DNA of 64,000 nt, from positions 62,001-126,000 of the forward strand of contig VWND01000001.1 of the NCBI GenBank assembly GCA_009599575.1. Reading direction: 5' to 3'. The stretch is from Blumeriella jaapii (Eukaryota > Ascomycota > Leotiomycetes > Helotiales > Drepanopezizaceae). The notes beneath the pieces are model-generated. The model did no database searches and had not been told where the DNA came from. It was given only the letters and a program-made list of their open reading frames with translations. Both the position numbers and the translations under genes were made by a program. Position 1 is the stretch's first letter. Every line of letters starts with the position of its first letter. Of this stretch, positions 10,059 to 20,485 are shown one piece after another.

Positions 10059-11729
10059 ATGGGCTCCCTCGAACGACCTACGACCTCGACCTCGATCTCG
10101 ACCTCGACCTCGAACTTGAACTCCAACTCCAACTCCAACTCGAACTCGAACTCCAACTTCAACTTCAACTCCACCTCCTCGACCTCGAACTCCAACTCTA
10201 CGTCGACCTCCAACTCCACCTCCCACTCCACCCCCACCTCGACCCCCGCCCCCACCACCAGCCTCGAGCGCGACCTCGACATCATCGTCGTCGGCGCCGG
10301 CATCTCGGGCGTCAACGCGGGATACCGCATCCAGCACGACCTGCCCCACTGCTCCTACACCATCCTGGAGGCTCGCCATGCCATCGGCGGCACCTGGGAT
10401 CTCTTCCGCTACCCCGGCATCCGCTCCGACTCGGATTTGCACACGTTCGGCTTCGCGTGGCGGCCGTGGGCGAAGGCCAACTCCATCGCCGACGGGCCCT
10501 CCATCCGCCAATACATCCGCGACTCGGCCGCGGCGTACGGCATCGACCAGAAGATCCGCTTCCGTCACCGGCTGCTCGCGTCGGACTGGTCGTCGTCGAG
10601 CCAGCGCTGGACGCTGACGGTCGATGCCGACGGCGAGGAGACGCGCTTCTCGGCCCGCTTCCTCATCTTCAGCACCGGCTACTACGACTACCACACGCCG
10701 CTCGAGGCCCGCATCCCCGGCATCGACGCCTTCGAGGGCCAGCGCATCCACCCCCAGTTCTGGCCCGAGGACTACGACTACAGCGGCAAGAAGGTGATCA
10801 TCATCGGCTCCGGCGCCACGGCCATCACGCTGCTGCCCAGCCTCGCCGACCGGGCGGCCTCGGTCACCCTCTTGCAGCGCAGCCCGTCGTACATCATGGC
10901 CCTGCCGGCCGTGGACCCGGCCGGCGACTGGCTGCGCCGCTGCTTGCCGGCCTGGCTCGCCCACACCATCGTGCGCTGGAAGTTCCTCGTCCTCCCCTTC
11001 CTCTTCTTCAAGTTCTGTCGCGCCTTTCCGAACGCCGGCCGGAGGCTCATCCGGGCCAACACGAAGGCGCAGCTCAAGGGCTCGGCCGTGCCGCTCGACC
11101 CGAACTTCAAGCCCTCCTACAACCCGTGGGAGCAGCGCCTGTGCGTGTGCCCGGACGGGGACTTCTTCAAGGCCCTCCAACGCGGCCACTGCGACATCGT
11201 GACCGACACCATCCGGCGCGTGACGGCGACGGGCATCGAGACGGAGTCGGGCCAGAGCCTGGACGCCGACGTCATCATCACCGCCACGGGCCTGAAGATG
11301 CAGCTCGCCGGCGGCTCGCGCGTCACCGTCGACGGCCAGGCCGTCAACTTCAGCGACAAGTTCGTCTGGAAGGGCGTCATGATCCAGGACGTGCCCAACG
11401 CCGCGCTCGTCATCGGCTACACCAACGCCTCCTGGACCCTCGGCGCCGACGCCACGGCCACGATGGTGTGCCGGCTGCTGAAGCGCATGGATGCGCGCCG
11501 GGAGACGAGCGCCGTCCCGCGCATGGATGACGCGTCGCGGATCAAGCCTACGTCGATGCTCAACCTGAGCTCGACGTACATCGAGAAGGCCAAGGGCGAG
11601 CTGCCCAAGGCTGGGGACGTCGGGCCGTGGAAGCCGCGCTCGAACTACCTGACGGATTACTGGAGCGCGAGCTACGGCAGCCTGACGGACCATCTGCAGT
11701 TCTCGCGCGGCCAGAAGAAGGTTGACTGA
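10059..11729 (+). CDS. Flavin monooxygenase, Baeyer-Villiger type (556 aa)
   Basis: This single-exon gene starts at an ideal context, GCCACCATGG. Residues 1-68 are a Ser/Thr/Asn low-complexity leader encoded by CGACCT/CAACTC-type hexamer repeats. The catalytic part begins with the FAD dinucleotide motif GAGISG (79-84). GGTW...RYPG follows (110-120), then the Baeyer-Villiger fingerprint FEGQRIHPQFWP (225-236), with Phe225, Gly227, His231 and Trp235 in place, and a second nucleotide site GSGATA (250-255) for NADPH. Family knowledge predicts NADPH- and O2-dependent insertion of oxygen next to a carbonyl; the substrate is unknown. A hydrophobic stretch near residues 305-325 could touch membrane. 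The gene is visibly more GC-rich than its neighbours, so long antisense frames overlie it. No other secondary-metabolism gene is adjacent. Confidence 0.9.
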   Translation: MGSLERPTTSTSISTSTSNLNSNSNSNSNSNSNFNFNSTSSTSNSNSTSTSNSTSHSTPTSTPAPTTSLERDLDIIVVGAGISGVNAGYRIQHDLPHCSYTILEARHAIGGTWDLFRYPGIRSDSDLHTFGFAWRPWAKANSIADGPSIRQYIRDSAAAYGIDQKIRFRHRLLASDWSSSSQRWTLTVDADGEETRFSARFLIFSTGYYDYHTPLEARIPGIDAFEGQRIHPQFWPEDYDYSGKKVIIIGSGATAITLLPSLADRAASVTLLQRSPSYIMALPAVDPAGDWLRRCLPAWLAHTIVRWKFLVLPFLFFKFCRAFPNAGRRLIRANTKAQLKGSAVPLDPNFKPSYNPWEQRLCVCPDGDFFKALQRGHCDIVTDTIRRVTATGIETESGQSLDADVIITATGLKMQLAGGSRVTVDGQAVNFSDKFVWKGVMIQDVPNAALVIGYTNASWTLGADATATMVCRLLKRMDARRETSAVPRMDDASRIKPTSMLNLSSTYIEKAKGELPKAGDVGPWKPRSNYLTDYWSASYGSLTDHLQFSRGQKKVD

Positions 11730-12272
11730 TGGGAGGTGCGGGAGGCGGGTGGTCGTTCAGAGCCATCGTCGACACTGTGCGTCGGGGGCTGCGACGTGTG
11801 AGCTTCTGGTTTACGCGGGCGTTGCATCGTGAGGATGGGAGGGACTTTTCCATCTCCTGTTTATATCTACCTCTATCTATCTGCGAGCTTACTTCACATG
11901 ACGTGAATGCCACGTAACACTGCCATAGAATCATGCTTGCCAAGTCACACTGCCGTCGCATCGTACTGCGTCTACCTTACCTACCTCTGCTTGCTCACCC
12001 ACGCGCACACATACCTCAGGCTATCTATCTACCGACTCACGTAGCACAGCACTTCACTACGACCGTGGAATCGCTCGCAGGTCGGTGTACCTGGCAGGTA
12101 CTGTACAGTAGAAGGGGTCCTTCGCTATCCCGTTCCATCCAAGAAGAAGAATCAAAAGGCGGCCGCATATCATAACATATCACGACATACTACAGTACCA
12201 ACTACATTCGGACATACATAGAAACCAGCTGCAAGCCCCCCCCAAACGCGAACCTCATTCCCTAGCCCATTC

Positions 12273-12311
<39 letters not shown>

Positions 12312-12611
12312 CCCCCCCAGATAAACCCTCCATTGAGACCTTGGGGAAGAAGATGTTCTGGGTCTCGAAGTGGGCTGTGGGAGAGTAGGAGGTTGACAAT
12401 GTTTTGCTTGAATCCATTCTTTCTCTCTCCCTCCCTCCCTCCCTCTCTCTCTCTCGGGAGTCAGGATGTCCCGACTTGGCACTTACAGGACGTACCTCAC
12501 AGGCCTGATCGATGGCTTCCTTCCGAGAGCAAAACACAGGGGGAAGGCAAAGGGACTGACTTAGATGAGTAAAGTCCCCTCCCCTCGCCCCAAGGAGTGC
12601 GAGACGATCAA
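11730..12611. other. Intergenic, convergent 3' regions with CT repeats
   Basis: This lies between the 3' ends of the monooxygenase and the minus-strand mitochondrial gene. It contains a TACTGTACAGTA palindrome near 12100, a (CT)n tract at about 12277-12308 followed by C runs, and CCCT/CTCT repeats at 12420-12455. No gene is seen. Confidence 0.6.
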
Positions 12612-13449
12612 TCACATCCTCTTGTTCTTCGCGATAGCGGCCGCGACATTCTCCCACACCTGTCCGCCCAGGATCCCGCTCTTCTCGTTGTGCACCCCGA
12701 ACAGGGCCACGGCCCTGCGCGCGTACCACGGCCTCTTCGCATCCAGCGCCCGCGTGTCGCGCGCGTAGTTCGCAAAGCCGAAGCGCCGCCTCACGGGGTA
12801 GATGTCCTGCAGCCGGACGCGCGCCACGCGCGGCCTGCCGACGAGGTTCATGGTCGTGATGTCGAGCTCGGCGTGCTTCGGCAGGGTCCGGGAGTAGCGG
12901 AGCAGCATCGCCTGCGACTGGCGCGCGAACCCCGGCAGCCGGAGGTGGATGTAGGTCACGAAGGGGGCCGAGGTGTACGTCACGTACGCGAACGGGATGA
13001 GGCCGGACGCCATGACTAGGACCCAAGTTAGGTAGGTGCGCGCTCACTTCGGGCTCGTGGGTGGAGAGGTGGTTGGCGTACCGCCGGCGGCTACCCAGTT
13101 CGATTCCTCGCCGTGGAGGTGGGTGGGAGCCATCACGGCACAGAAGAAGACGCAGATGAAGATGGTGGTGACCTTGGTGCATCCGAGGAACACCGTCCGC
13201 GGCGTCCCTGCATGGTAGATGATGGTTCTCTCGGGCAGTTCTGTGCTCTTCGTCAGAGATGCGTCTCGCAAATGGAACTTGGGGCTCACGTTGAACGTTG
13301 GGACGTCTCGGCACGGGAGTGGTCCTGGCCGTGCTGCTGTTCACACGCAAGCTCGGGGAATGCCTTGTGGTCGGTGGACGACGGATGATTCGAGGGAGCC
13401 GGACCGCAAGATACGCTCTTCTCGCAGCAAGTCTCTGAAGCAGCAGCAT
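12612..13449 (-). CDS. Predicted mitochondrial membrane protein, conserved in fungi (240 aa)
   Basis: The model has three exons: 13449-13290, 13240-13082 and 13015-12612. The introns are 49 nt (GTGAGC...CACAG) and 66 nt (GTACGC...CCTAG), and together they join three reading frames into one protein. The N-terminus (MLLLQRLAARRAYLAVRLPR) is Arg-rich, amphipathic and acid-free, typical of a mitochondrial presequence. Two hydrophobic segments follow: one from TVFLGCTKVTTIF to about 24 residues on, and one around VMASGLIPFAYVTYTSAPF. The C-terminal part contains the motifs HLRLPGFARQS, ELDITTMNLVGRPR and a final VWENVAAAI. From memory this layout matches an uncharacterised fungal mitochondrial protein with two membrane spans; I do not know its function. 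The start is set by the presequence. Confidence 0.75.
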
Positions 13450-14394
13450 GGCCTCGAGGAGCCTCGAAGATTACGCCCACAAGGGGACGAGATGGCACGT
13501 GACGTGTTTGAGAACGGCGCAAGTGAGCAGAACGCAAATGGCGCCGGATGATGCTATCGTGACACGCGCGGAGGAACGCAGAGAGTCATCGCTGTTCAAC
13601 CCTGCCCGGCTGGTGATGCTGTGGTGGCAAATGTCGACGAGCTATGCACAGGATGTACTGTACGGTTATAGCAGATGATGTACTACTGTATGTACGAGCG
13701 AGAATTGGGCGCCATGATTTCTTCCGCCAAAGTGTGCCTCAGGCTTAAAATCCGATCTTATCTTATCAAGTCGGCTGCTGCAGAACGCTGCCACGGCATC
13801 AACACCCCCACCACCCACCAACCAACCGTCAAGATGCAACGCGTTCCCGAGCCCTCACTCATCTGGTTACTCCTCCAACAGACGATGATCTGCCGATCAT
13901 GCGCAAGAGACGACGAGCCTGACGCATGTCATATCGCCAGGCCTTCGAAATGTCGAGTAGACCACCTGCGCATGTTGTCGCTTGACGTCGTCGATATCGT
14001 GGTGGAGAGAAAATCCCTTGGACTGCGATGTTGGGGTACGTATAGTTACCTATTAGTTGCGTGCCGTCGTAACACAGGTTTGAATGCGAGCGTGGAAAGT
14101 TGCAGCTGTGGACGGTGAGAGAGATGAATGGAGACAGGAGAGCTGAGTGGCGAGGCTTGTCGAGCCTCATTGTTTGGAAACAGGCACAGATAGATGCGAG
14201 TCTGATGGGTATTTTGGTTAACCTGCCTAGGCTATAATACATGATGATGTACAGGGGCACGTTACAGCTTCGCAGCGAATGATCACTGGACTACCGGTAG
14301 CCCTGCCAGAGGGTTTTTCTGGTCCGCTCATTACCACCACATCACCTCTTTCTCCCCTACTGGCGGATTGTGTTGGGTGGTTTGTAGACCTGGC
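13450..14394. other. Intergenic, no supported gene
   Basis: This lies between the 5' end of the mitochondrial membrane protein and the 3' end of the tyrosyl-tRNA synthetase, both on the minus strand. Small open frames show no domain. It includes one TA array near 13652-13695. Confidence 0.5.
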
Positions 14395-16300
14395 CTAGAC
14401 TCGAGCTTCTTGACTTTCTTCCAAAGCCTTTTCCGCCTCCTTAACGAGCCTCTCGATTTCGTCTCTTTCAGACTGCGTGATCGAGTCCTTCACAGCCATG
14501 GCTTTCAGAACGTCGCGCCTCCACGACTGAGAGATCCCAGGGTACCCACTGCCAGACACGACATATTCTTCGTCAGGAACCACTTTCACGATTTTGATGT
14601 GGCGCTTTGCCCTGCGGAAGAACAGGAGATCGTCGTGGATGAGAAACTTCCCAGTATCTTCCGGAAGCCACTTCTGTATCTTCGTCCAAGTAACGTGGCC
14701 ATCGGGCGTGGAGTCCTCCCTCTGAGTTCTCGGGCCACCGATGTATGCTCCTCCACTGTCTACTAGGCGATATGCGGCCGACCTGGTATCGGCAACCTCT
14801 GCAGCAAAGAGAATCTTGCCAATGTCTCCGTGGGCTATCAGACTCTGAGGTAGTGTAACGTTACTTCTTGGCTTCTCGGTGATTCTCATAGTATCGCCTT
14901 GCGCGCTCACATCGATTGTGGGCTTGGTGGTATCTTGCCCCTTGCTGTGAGACTTCTGGAAAAGAAGAGAATGTTGCCGTTCAGCGTCGCACGCTGCTTG
15001 GCGACCATGCACGAGTTCGACAAACTCCTGCGCAAGCTTGTGCTGAGCCCACCGGCGGGACGGGTTCGACCGATGTGTTTCCAACAGACCGTCGATTTCA
15101 GGCAAGGGCATGAATGTAAATAGCTTGAGGTACTTAGTGACGTCTGCATCCGAGGTCTGCAGAAAAAATCCATATAGGTCGAAAGAGCTGGTTAGATCGG
15201 GATCTAGCCACACAGCATTGCCGGCACTTTTCCCAAACTTCTGTCCCGAAGATGTTGTCAGAAGAGGGACAGTGAAACCGATAGGCTCCCCCATAGCTCG
15301 AGCTACATCCCGGATCGCAGGATCTGGGTGGTTTGCTGAGATGTACTTGATAGCATCTATACCAGCGGTGATGTTGCCGTATTGGTCAGATCCACCAATT
15401 TGCATTTGTACGCCTTGTGTGTGAAACATATGCCACCAATCCCACGCCTGCATGAGCGGATACGTGAACTCGGCATAGGACATTCCATCCCCTTTGCTCA
15501 TTTTGTTCTTGACCCTTGAAGTCATTAGCGATGGAACGAGTATGTACTCGCTTGAAAACCCACGTCTCACGAGCCAGCATAGACCCCATCCGCATCCCGG
15601 GGCCCAAAAGCTGCAGAACCTTCAACATGGGTAATTTTTCCCACCAAGCATTGTTGTTGACCAATTCACACTGCCATGCCGGTTCCCATTTATAGCCGTA
15701 CTTTTCACCATATGCCGGTGCGTTGCGCCACAGTTTCTTTAGTTGAGAGTGCATCTTGGTTACGTTCGCTGTCCGTATCGAGTCGGGGTCCAGCGTCCTG
15801 CTAGTCAAACGATCCGTCGGGTCGCCGATTGTTGCGGTTGCGCCTCCAAGAAGCGACACCGTATTGTAGCCGTTGACATACATCCAAAATAGACACATGA
15901 GCGGCAGCAGGTGGCCAACGTGCAGCGAGGCAGCGGTAGGGTCAATCCCAACATAGGCACCAATTCGCTTGTCTGTCATGTATCTCTCCAGGGTTTCGCG
16001 ATCACTATGCATGTCAGGTCAGGACCACGAGTTGGGTATGTCGGGCGAGTCTTCATACCCAGTAATGGTTTTCACAAGGCCTCTCTCTTCCAACTTTGCA
16101 AGCATGCTCTTCTCCTCGCCTGCCCTGATCCTCGAGGCTTTCTGTGCCCATTCCCGCCCTGCCGTTGCTTCCTTCGCCCGTTTCTCCCCAGTGATCCATC
16201 GTTTCGACAGGGAATCGGGTTTCGAGGCCCGAACTGCACATCTGGCGCAAGAGTAGAGGTTAGCCCTCGTCGGGCCCCAGATCGTGGATGGCGATACCAT
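14395..16300 (-). CDS. Mitochondrial tyrosyl-tRNA synthetase, CYT-18-like (600 aa)
   Basis: Three exons: 16300-16059, 16004-15564 and 15514-14395. The introns are 54 nt (GTATGA...CTGACATGCATAG) and 50 nt or just under (GTGGGT...TTCAAG). The protein attaches tyrosine to mitochondrial tRNA-Tyr. Class I signatures are present: the HIGH-box equivalent HVGH (109-112), GGSDQYGN (268-275) and the KMSKS equivalent KFGKS (320-324). The ATG at 16300 gives an N-terminal extension of about 80 residues (MVSPSTIWGPTRANLYSCAR...) suited to mitochondrial import. An S4-like C-terminal RNA-binding part follows the catalytic core. In Neurospora and relatives this enzyme (CYT-18) also helps splice group I introns; whether this protein does so cannot be read from the sequence. 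It is transcribed divergently from the GH36 gene across a 358-bp spacer. Confidence 0.92.
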
Positions 16301-16658
16301 GAATGCAGGACGTTGTCTGCACACCCGATTGGGCTCCAACAAAAATAGACGCGGCTCGAAAAGGCGCCGCGCGCCAAGGCGAAGCGACCAAGACTGTAAG
16401 TCAAGTCAAGTTGCCTAATCACGTGATATCAGACTCCTGGGCACCTCCTCTTCCCCTCTTCTTTGCATCCTGCACTTCCCCTGTCGTTGCATTTGCATCT
16501 GCATCTGCATTTGAAGCGTTCAATGTACTTTGTATTCGTGATTTCGACGAACTGTTCTCTTCTGGTTTCTTCCTGTCTATCTCCTTGTATGTGAATATTC
16601 CCTTCGCTATACACAGTTGGCTTCTCATCCTGTCTCCTCTTCCCAGCAAGCACTCGCA
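16301..16658. promoter_or_regulatory. Divergent promoter region of tyrosyl-tRNA synthetase and GH36 genes
   Basis: The 358-bp spacer separates two divergent start codons and must hold both promoters. It is pyrimidine-rich on the plus strand, with a short GCATCT repeat near 16493-16512. No TATA box is evident. Confidence 0.5.
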
Positions 16659-19600
16659 ATGACAACCTTCATTAGTGCTGCTGACGGCAACGAGGTCTTC
16701 CAGATCAAGTTCATTCCCACGCAAAAGCCGACTCCGGCTTTAGATCATCCCAGCATGTTGACGTTCATCTCGACCTACCCAGCTTTGGGCCAGGTGACCC
16801 ACATCCAGAAACACACGACTGTATTTACTGCATTGCTCGAGGTTGATCCGGATCGAGCCTCCGATCCATGGCAAGTCTCGCTTTGGCATTCAGAGGGAGG
16901 GGATTGGAGAGGAGTGCCCATGGATCTAGTCATCGAACCAGATCGTCGTCCTACGGAGCTACAAGCTGTCACGACACAACCACACTTGGGAGCCAACCTT
17001 GCCAAGCTGTACTTCAGCACGCCACTCGCCATCCACCTTCCAACGAACTTCACCATCAAGTTTCGTGCTGGCCCACACGACTCATGGAAATGGGTCAGGG
17101 ATTCCCAAGGCAGGGCCGATGGGGTGGTTGTGATGAGCACGGTGACCAGCCAGGAGACCATTTCAAGTGATCTGGGGAACTATGTTTCGGGCCTCAACCC
17201 GATATTGAAGTCGAAGCATCACCGGAGTCAATCACCAGGTACTACGCTTTGGGTAGTCGAAGCTCCAGTCGAAGGGGCGATTGGAGAGAAGTCCACTTTG
17301 AAAGACATTAGATTCGGTCTTCCCTGGGGCCAAGGCAAATTTTCCAGGTACATCACCTTTCCTTTCTGGACCAGCCCAACGCCATACGCTTTCCGAATTT
17401 GCCCACCACACGCTCCGAGCTGATCTCTTGATTTATTCTTGCAAGTCATTACTGACGGGTTCAAGATGGTTCGCTCTCGTCCGCTTCTGGTCCCCATGGC
17501 TCGCACCTCGACAAGGAAAGGACCATTTCGGACTGGACAAGGAAGCGGTCACATGCTCATTCCTCAGCTTGACCGGCAAACATATAGTCTTGTTGGCCAT
17601 CACCAATGCTGCGGATGTCATGACACTTTTCACAAGTGACGGTGATGGCAACGTTGTCCTGCGCGTAGGTCATCGCACTGAAGGAAACTCAACGATCCTA
17701 CTGAAAAGCTACAGATCCGGAATGATAGTGGAGAAGACAGAACCGCCCAAGTTGTTGTTGGTCTGGGAGATAATTTCGAATCTGCTAACGCAGCTGTCAT
17801 GTACCACGCCCGAAGTCTTGTGTCGGCTTCCCAAGCTACAAGCGAAGAGGCGCAAAGGGAGCGCCAAACTTTGGCGTCGAACGCAGATGACGACAAGACC
17901 AAATTCTGGGCTGAGAACTGGTATGATGGCCTGACCTACTGCACCTGGAACGCCCTCGGACAGCGTCTCACGGAAGAGAAAGTCTTGAATGCCGTTACGA
18001 CCCTTGCAGAGAACCAAATCAATGTGACCAACTTCATCATCGATGACAACTGGCAGGCAATAGACTATCGAGGACACGGCCAGTTCCAGCACGGCTGGGT
18101 CGAGTTCGAAGCAGAACGAGAAGCGTTTCCGAATGGCTTGAAGCATACAGTCGACCTCATCAGAGAGAAGCAGCCTAGCATTCAACATGTTGCTGTCTGG
18201 CACGCAATCCTAGGATATTGGGGTGGCCTCGCCCCTGACGGGAAGATCGCTCAAACATACAAAACTGTAAAAGTAATCAGAGAAGATGCAGAAAGAAGGA
18301 ACCTACCTTTAGGTATGGGTTCTCTTGTTCACGCTCATCGAAAATCTCACTGACTGGCTCCTAGGCGGGGAGATGACTGTGATAGCAAAGGAAGATGTCG
18401 CTAAATATTACGACGACTTTTACAATTTCTTGTCGTCCTGCGGAATAGACGCGGTCAAGACGGAGTAGGTCTTTACTCACACTTAGTACTGTTACCTTGT
18501 GTTTCACGTGACTAAAGTCTGCAGTGCTCAATTCATGCTGGACACATTTGTCTCGGCAGAAGCACGTCGGGATCTCATCCCAGCCTATCTAGATGCGTGG
18601 AACATCTCCACCCTTCGGCATTTCAGCGTCAAGGCCATCTCCTGCATGTCACAGACTCCAGCAATCCTCTTTCATTCTCAAATGCCAACAAACCAGCCCC
18701 CTATCCTTGTCAGAAACTCGGATGACTTCTTTCCTGAGATCCCAGCGAGTCACCCGTGGCACATTTTCGCCAACGCTCACAATGCCCTCTTCACACAGCA
18801 CTTGAACCTAATCCCTGATTGGGACATGTTCCAAACGGTTCACGAATACTCTGGATTCCACGCTGCAGCTCGATGCGTGAGTGGGGGACCCATATACATC
18901 ACCGATGTCCCCGGTCAGCATGATATGGATCTTATAAACCAGATGACTGGTCCCAGCCCGCGCGGAAAGACTATTATCTTCCGACCAAGTGTCGTTGGCA
19001 AGACCTTGGATCAATACAACGGCTACGACGATGACCAGTTGCTACTGGTTGGTACCTATCACGGTAAATCTTGCCTCACCTTCACGATCCGGTAACTAAC
19101 AAAGCACAGGCGCAGCAGTAACCGGCACCGGAATCATCGGCTTCTTCAACATCTCTCAACGCCCCCTCACAGAACTGATTCCCCTATCGAAATTCCCCGG
19201 CGTAGTCGAAGCCCAGTACTACGTCGTGCGCGCCCATTCTAGCGGCCTCGTCTCCAAGCCCATGCAAGTTGTCGATACTAACAGCCTGCTCACCCTCTCC
19301 CTCGGCATCCGCGGCTATGAGATCATGTCCGCGTACCCCCTTCGCGGCTTCTTCGAGGAAAAGAAGAAGGAGACGACGTGGGTTTCCACTCTCGGGCTGC
19401 TAGGAAAGATGGCGGGCGCGGCAGCGGTGGTGCAGAACGATATCACCAAGTTGGAGAACGGGAAGATCGTGGTAGACACGAGCGTCAAGGCTTTGGGCGT
19501 GCTCGGTAGGTCCTAATTGTGGTATTCTCGTGACCGTGTCATGATACTGATCAAGACCAGGAATCTACATCTCAACTCTTCCTACGTTTTCGTACCAAGA

Positions 19601-19772
19601 CAACATGATCATTACGATTCAGGGCAAGGTCATCCCGCTGCACACAGTCACCGTCAGCAAGACGGACGACCACGTGCTAGACATCGATGTCGAGACTGCG
19701 TGGAAGGAGCTGCAGCTGGAGGCTGGCTGGAGTAACGCGGTCGAGGTCAAGATCTACATCAACCCTGTCTAA
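16659..19772 (+). CDS. GH36 raffinose-synthase/Sip1-like alpha-galactosidase family protein (910 aa)
   Basis: Seven exons: 16659-17347, 17466-17664, 17715-18312, 18365-18464, 18525-19063, 19110-19505 and 19561-19772. Every junction is GT-AG and keeps frame. The family contains plant raffinose synthases, alkaline alpha-galactosidases and the fungal Sip1-type proteins. Recognisable blocks are RWFALVRFWSPWLAPRQG across the first junction, GNVVLRIRNDSGED across the second, ANAAVMYHARS, FIIDDNWQ, and VKTDAQ across the fourth. In GH36 enzymes the Asp of this last motif (here Asp529) is the catalytic nucleophile. YNGYDDDQLLLVGTYHG and a beta-rich C-terminus ending VKIYINPV follow. It has no signal peptide, so it is probably cytosolic. 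The fungal substrate is uncertain; galactosyl-oligosaccharide metabolism is the family inference. The in-frame TTG at 16617 was rejected as a start. Confidence 0.9.
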
Positions 19773-20485
19773 ACGGTCCTCGATATCGTGTATCGAACAA
19801 TCGGGATGATTGATGATGATGATGACGATGATGGCAAAATCGGACATGAGGATGACCAAACGCAGCATGCATGCATGGGGCAGGATATCTTAGCTTAAAG
19901 TGAAATGGGAAAGCATTGCCTCTAAACCGCATTCCCATCGCTGCTCAACTTTGCCTCTTCTTCGCCTTCCGACCTCCCGACCTTCTCGTCACACCTTTCT
20001 CTAACATCCTCTCTCTATCTAACGCTTCTTCACCAGCCCATCGCCCTTTTCACAACAAGCCCACCTTTCGCATCCACATCTACATGATGCCGCCTACTCA
20101 GCAACGCACTCCCTCATGCAAGTCACTTCACCCACTAGTAGCCCAAAGACAACGACAAGCAGCGACATTTGTAGCTTCAAAGTTCGCCCTGCATGAGGGT
20201 CGAAATCTTGGACTCGTGGTATGTACCTGGATCTACACAGTACGCTTGATCGAGAAGGATAGACGGCACATACGGCTCCACTCTTCTTCGTTTGCATGAA
20301 GATATAGCTAGCTGATTACCTATAAGCTACGCAGCGCCAACATAACCAGCACGTAATAATAGCTAGTAAGAAATAGCCCAGCCTAGCTTAACGGGTTAAG
20401 TCCCCATCCTCCAGAAGATTCATCGATACACACATTACAACACACTCAAATCAAGGTTCCCGTTTCACAGAGGACAGTGGTATCC
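19773..20485. other. Intergenic between convergent genes
   Basis: These are the 3' flanks of the GH36 gene and MSH6. The open frame at 19916-20299 is unrecognised and has no domain, signal peptide or conserved motif, so it is not called. A GAT/GATGAT repeat lies near 19808-19835. Confidence 0.5.

Noticed and set aside
9493..10119. 208-residue frame starting MCTYSVYL
   Set aside because: Its N-terminal half is the translated 13-bp minisatellite, and the rest has no domain.
10457..11530. 357-residue plus-strand frame inside the monooxygenase
   Set aside because: Arg/Pro/His-rich frame shadow of a GC-rich gene.
9756..11693. 645-residue open frame on the minus strand
   Set aside because: Antisense shadow of the GC-rich monooxygenase; Ala/Arg/Val-rich composition, no domain, and the plus strand encodes all family motifs.
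10059..11729. Secondary-metabolite cluster around the monooxygenase
   Set aside because: No polyketide synthase, NRPS, terpene synthase, P450 or transporter lies nearby; neighbours are housekeeping or unrelated genes.
12262..13449. 395-residue uninterrupted minus-strand frame
   Set aside because: Only its first 53 codons are real (exon 1 of the mitochondrial protein); the rest reads through introns and other frames, ending in CT-repeat sequence.
19916..20299. 127-residue open frame between GH36 and MSH6
   Set aside because: No domain, no signal peptide, ordinary convergent 3' flank.
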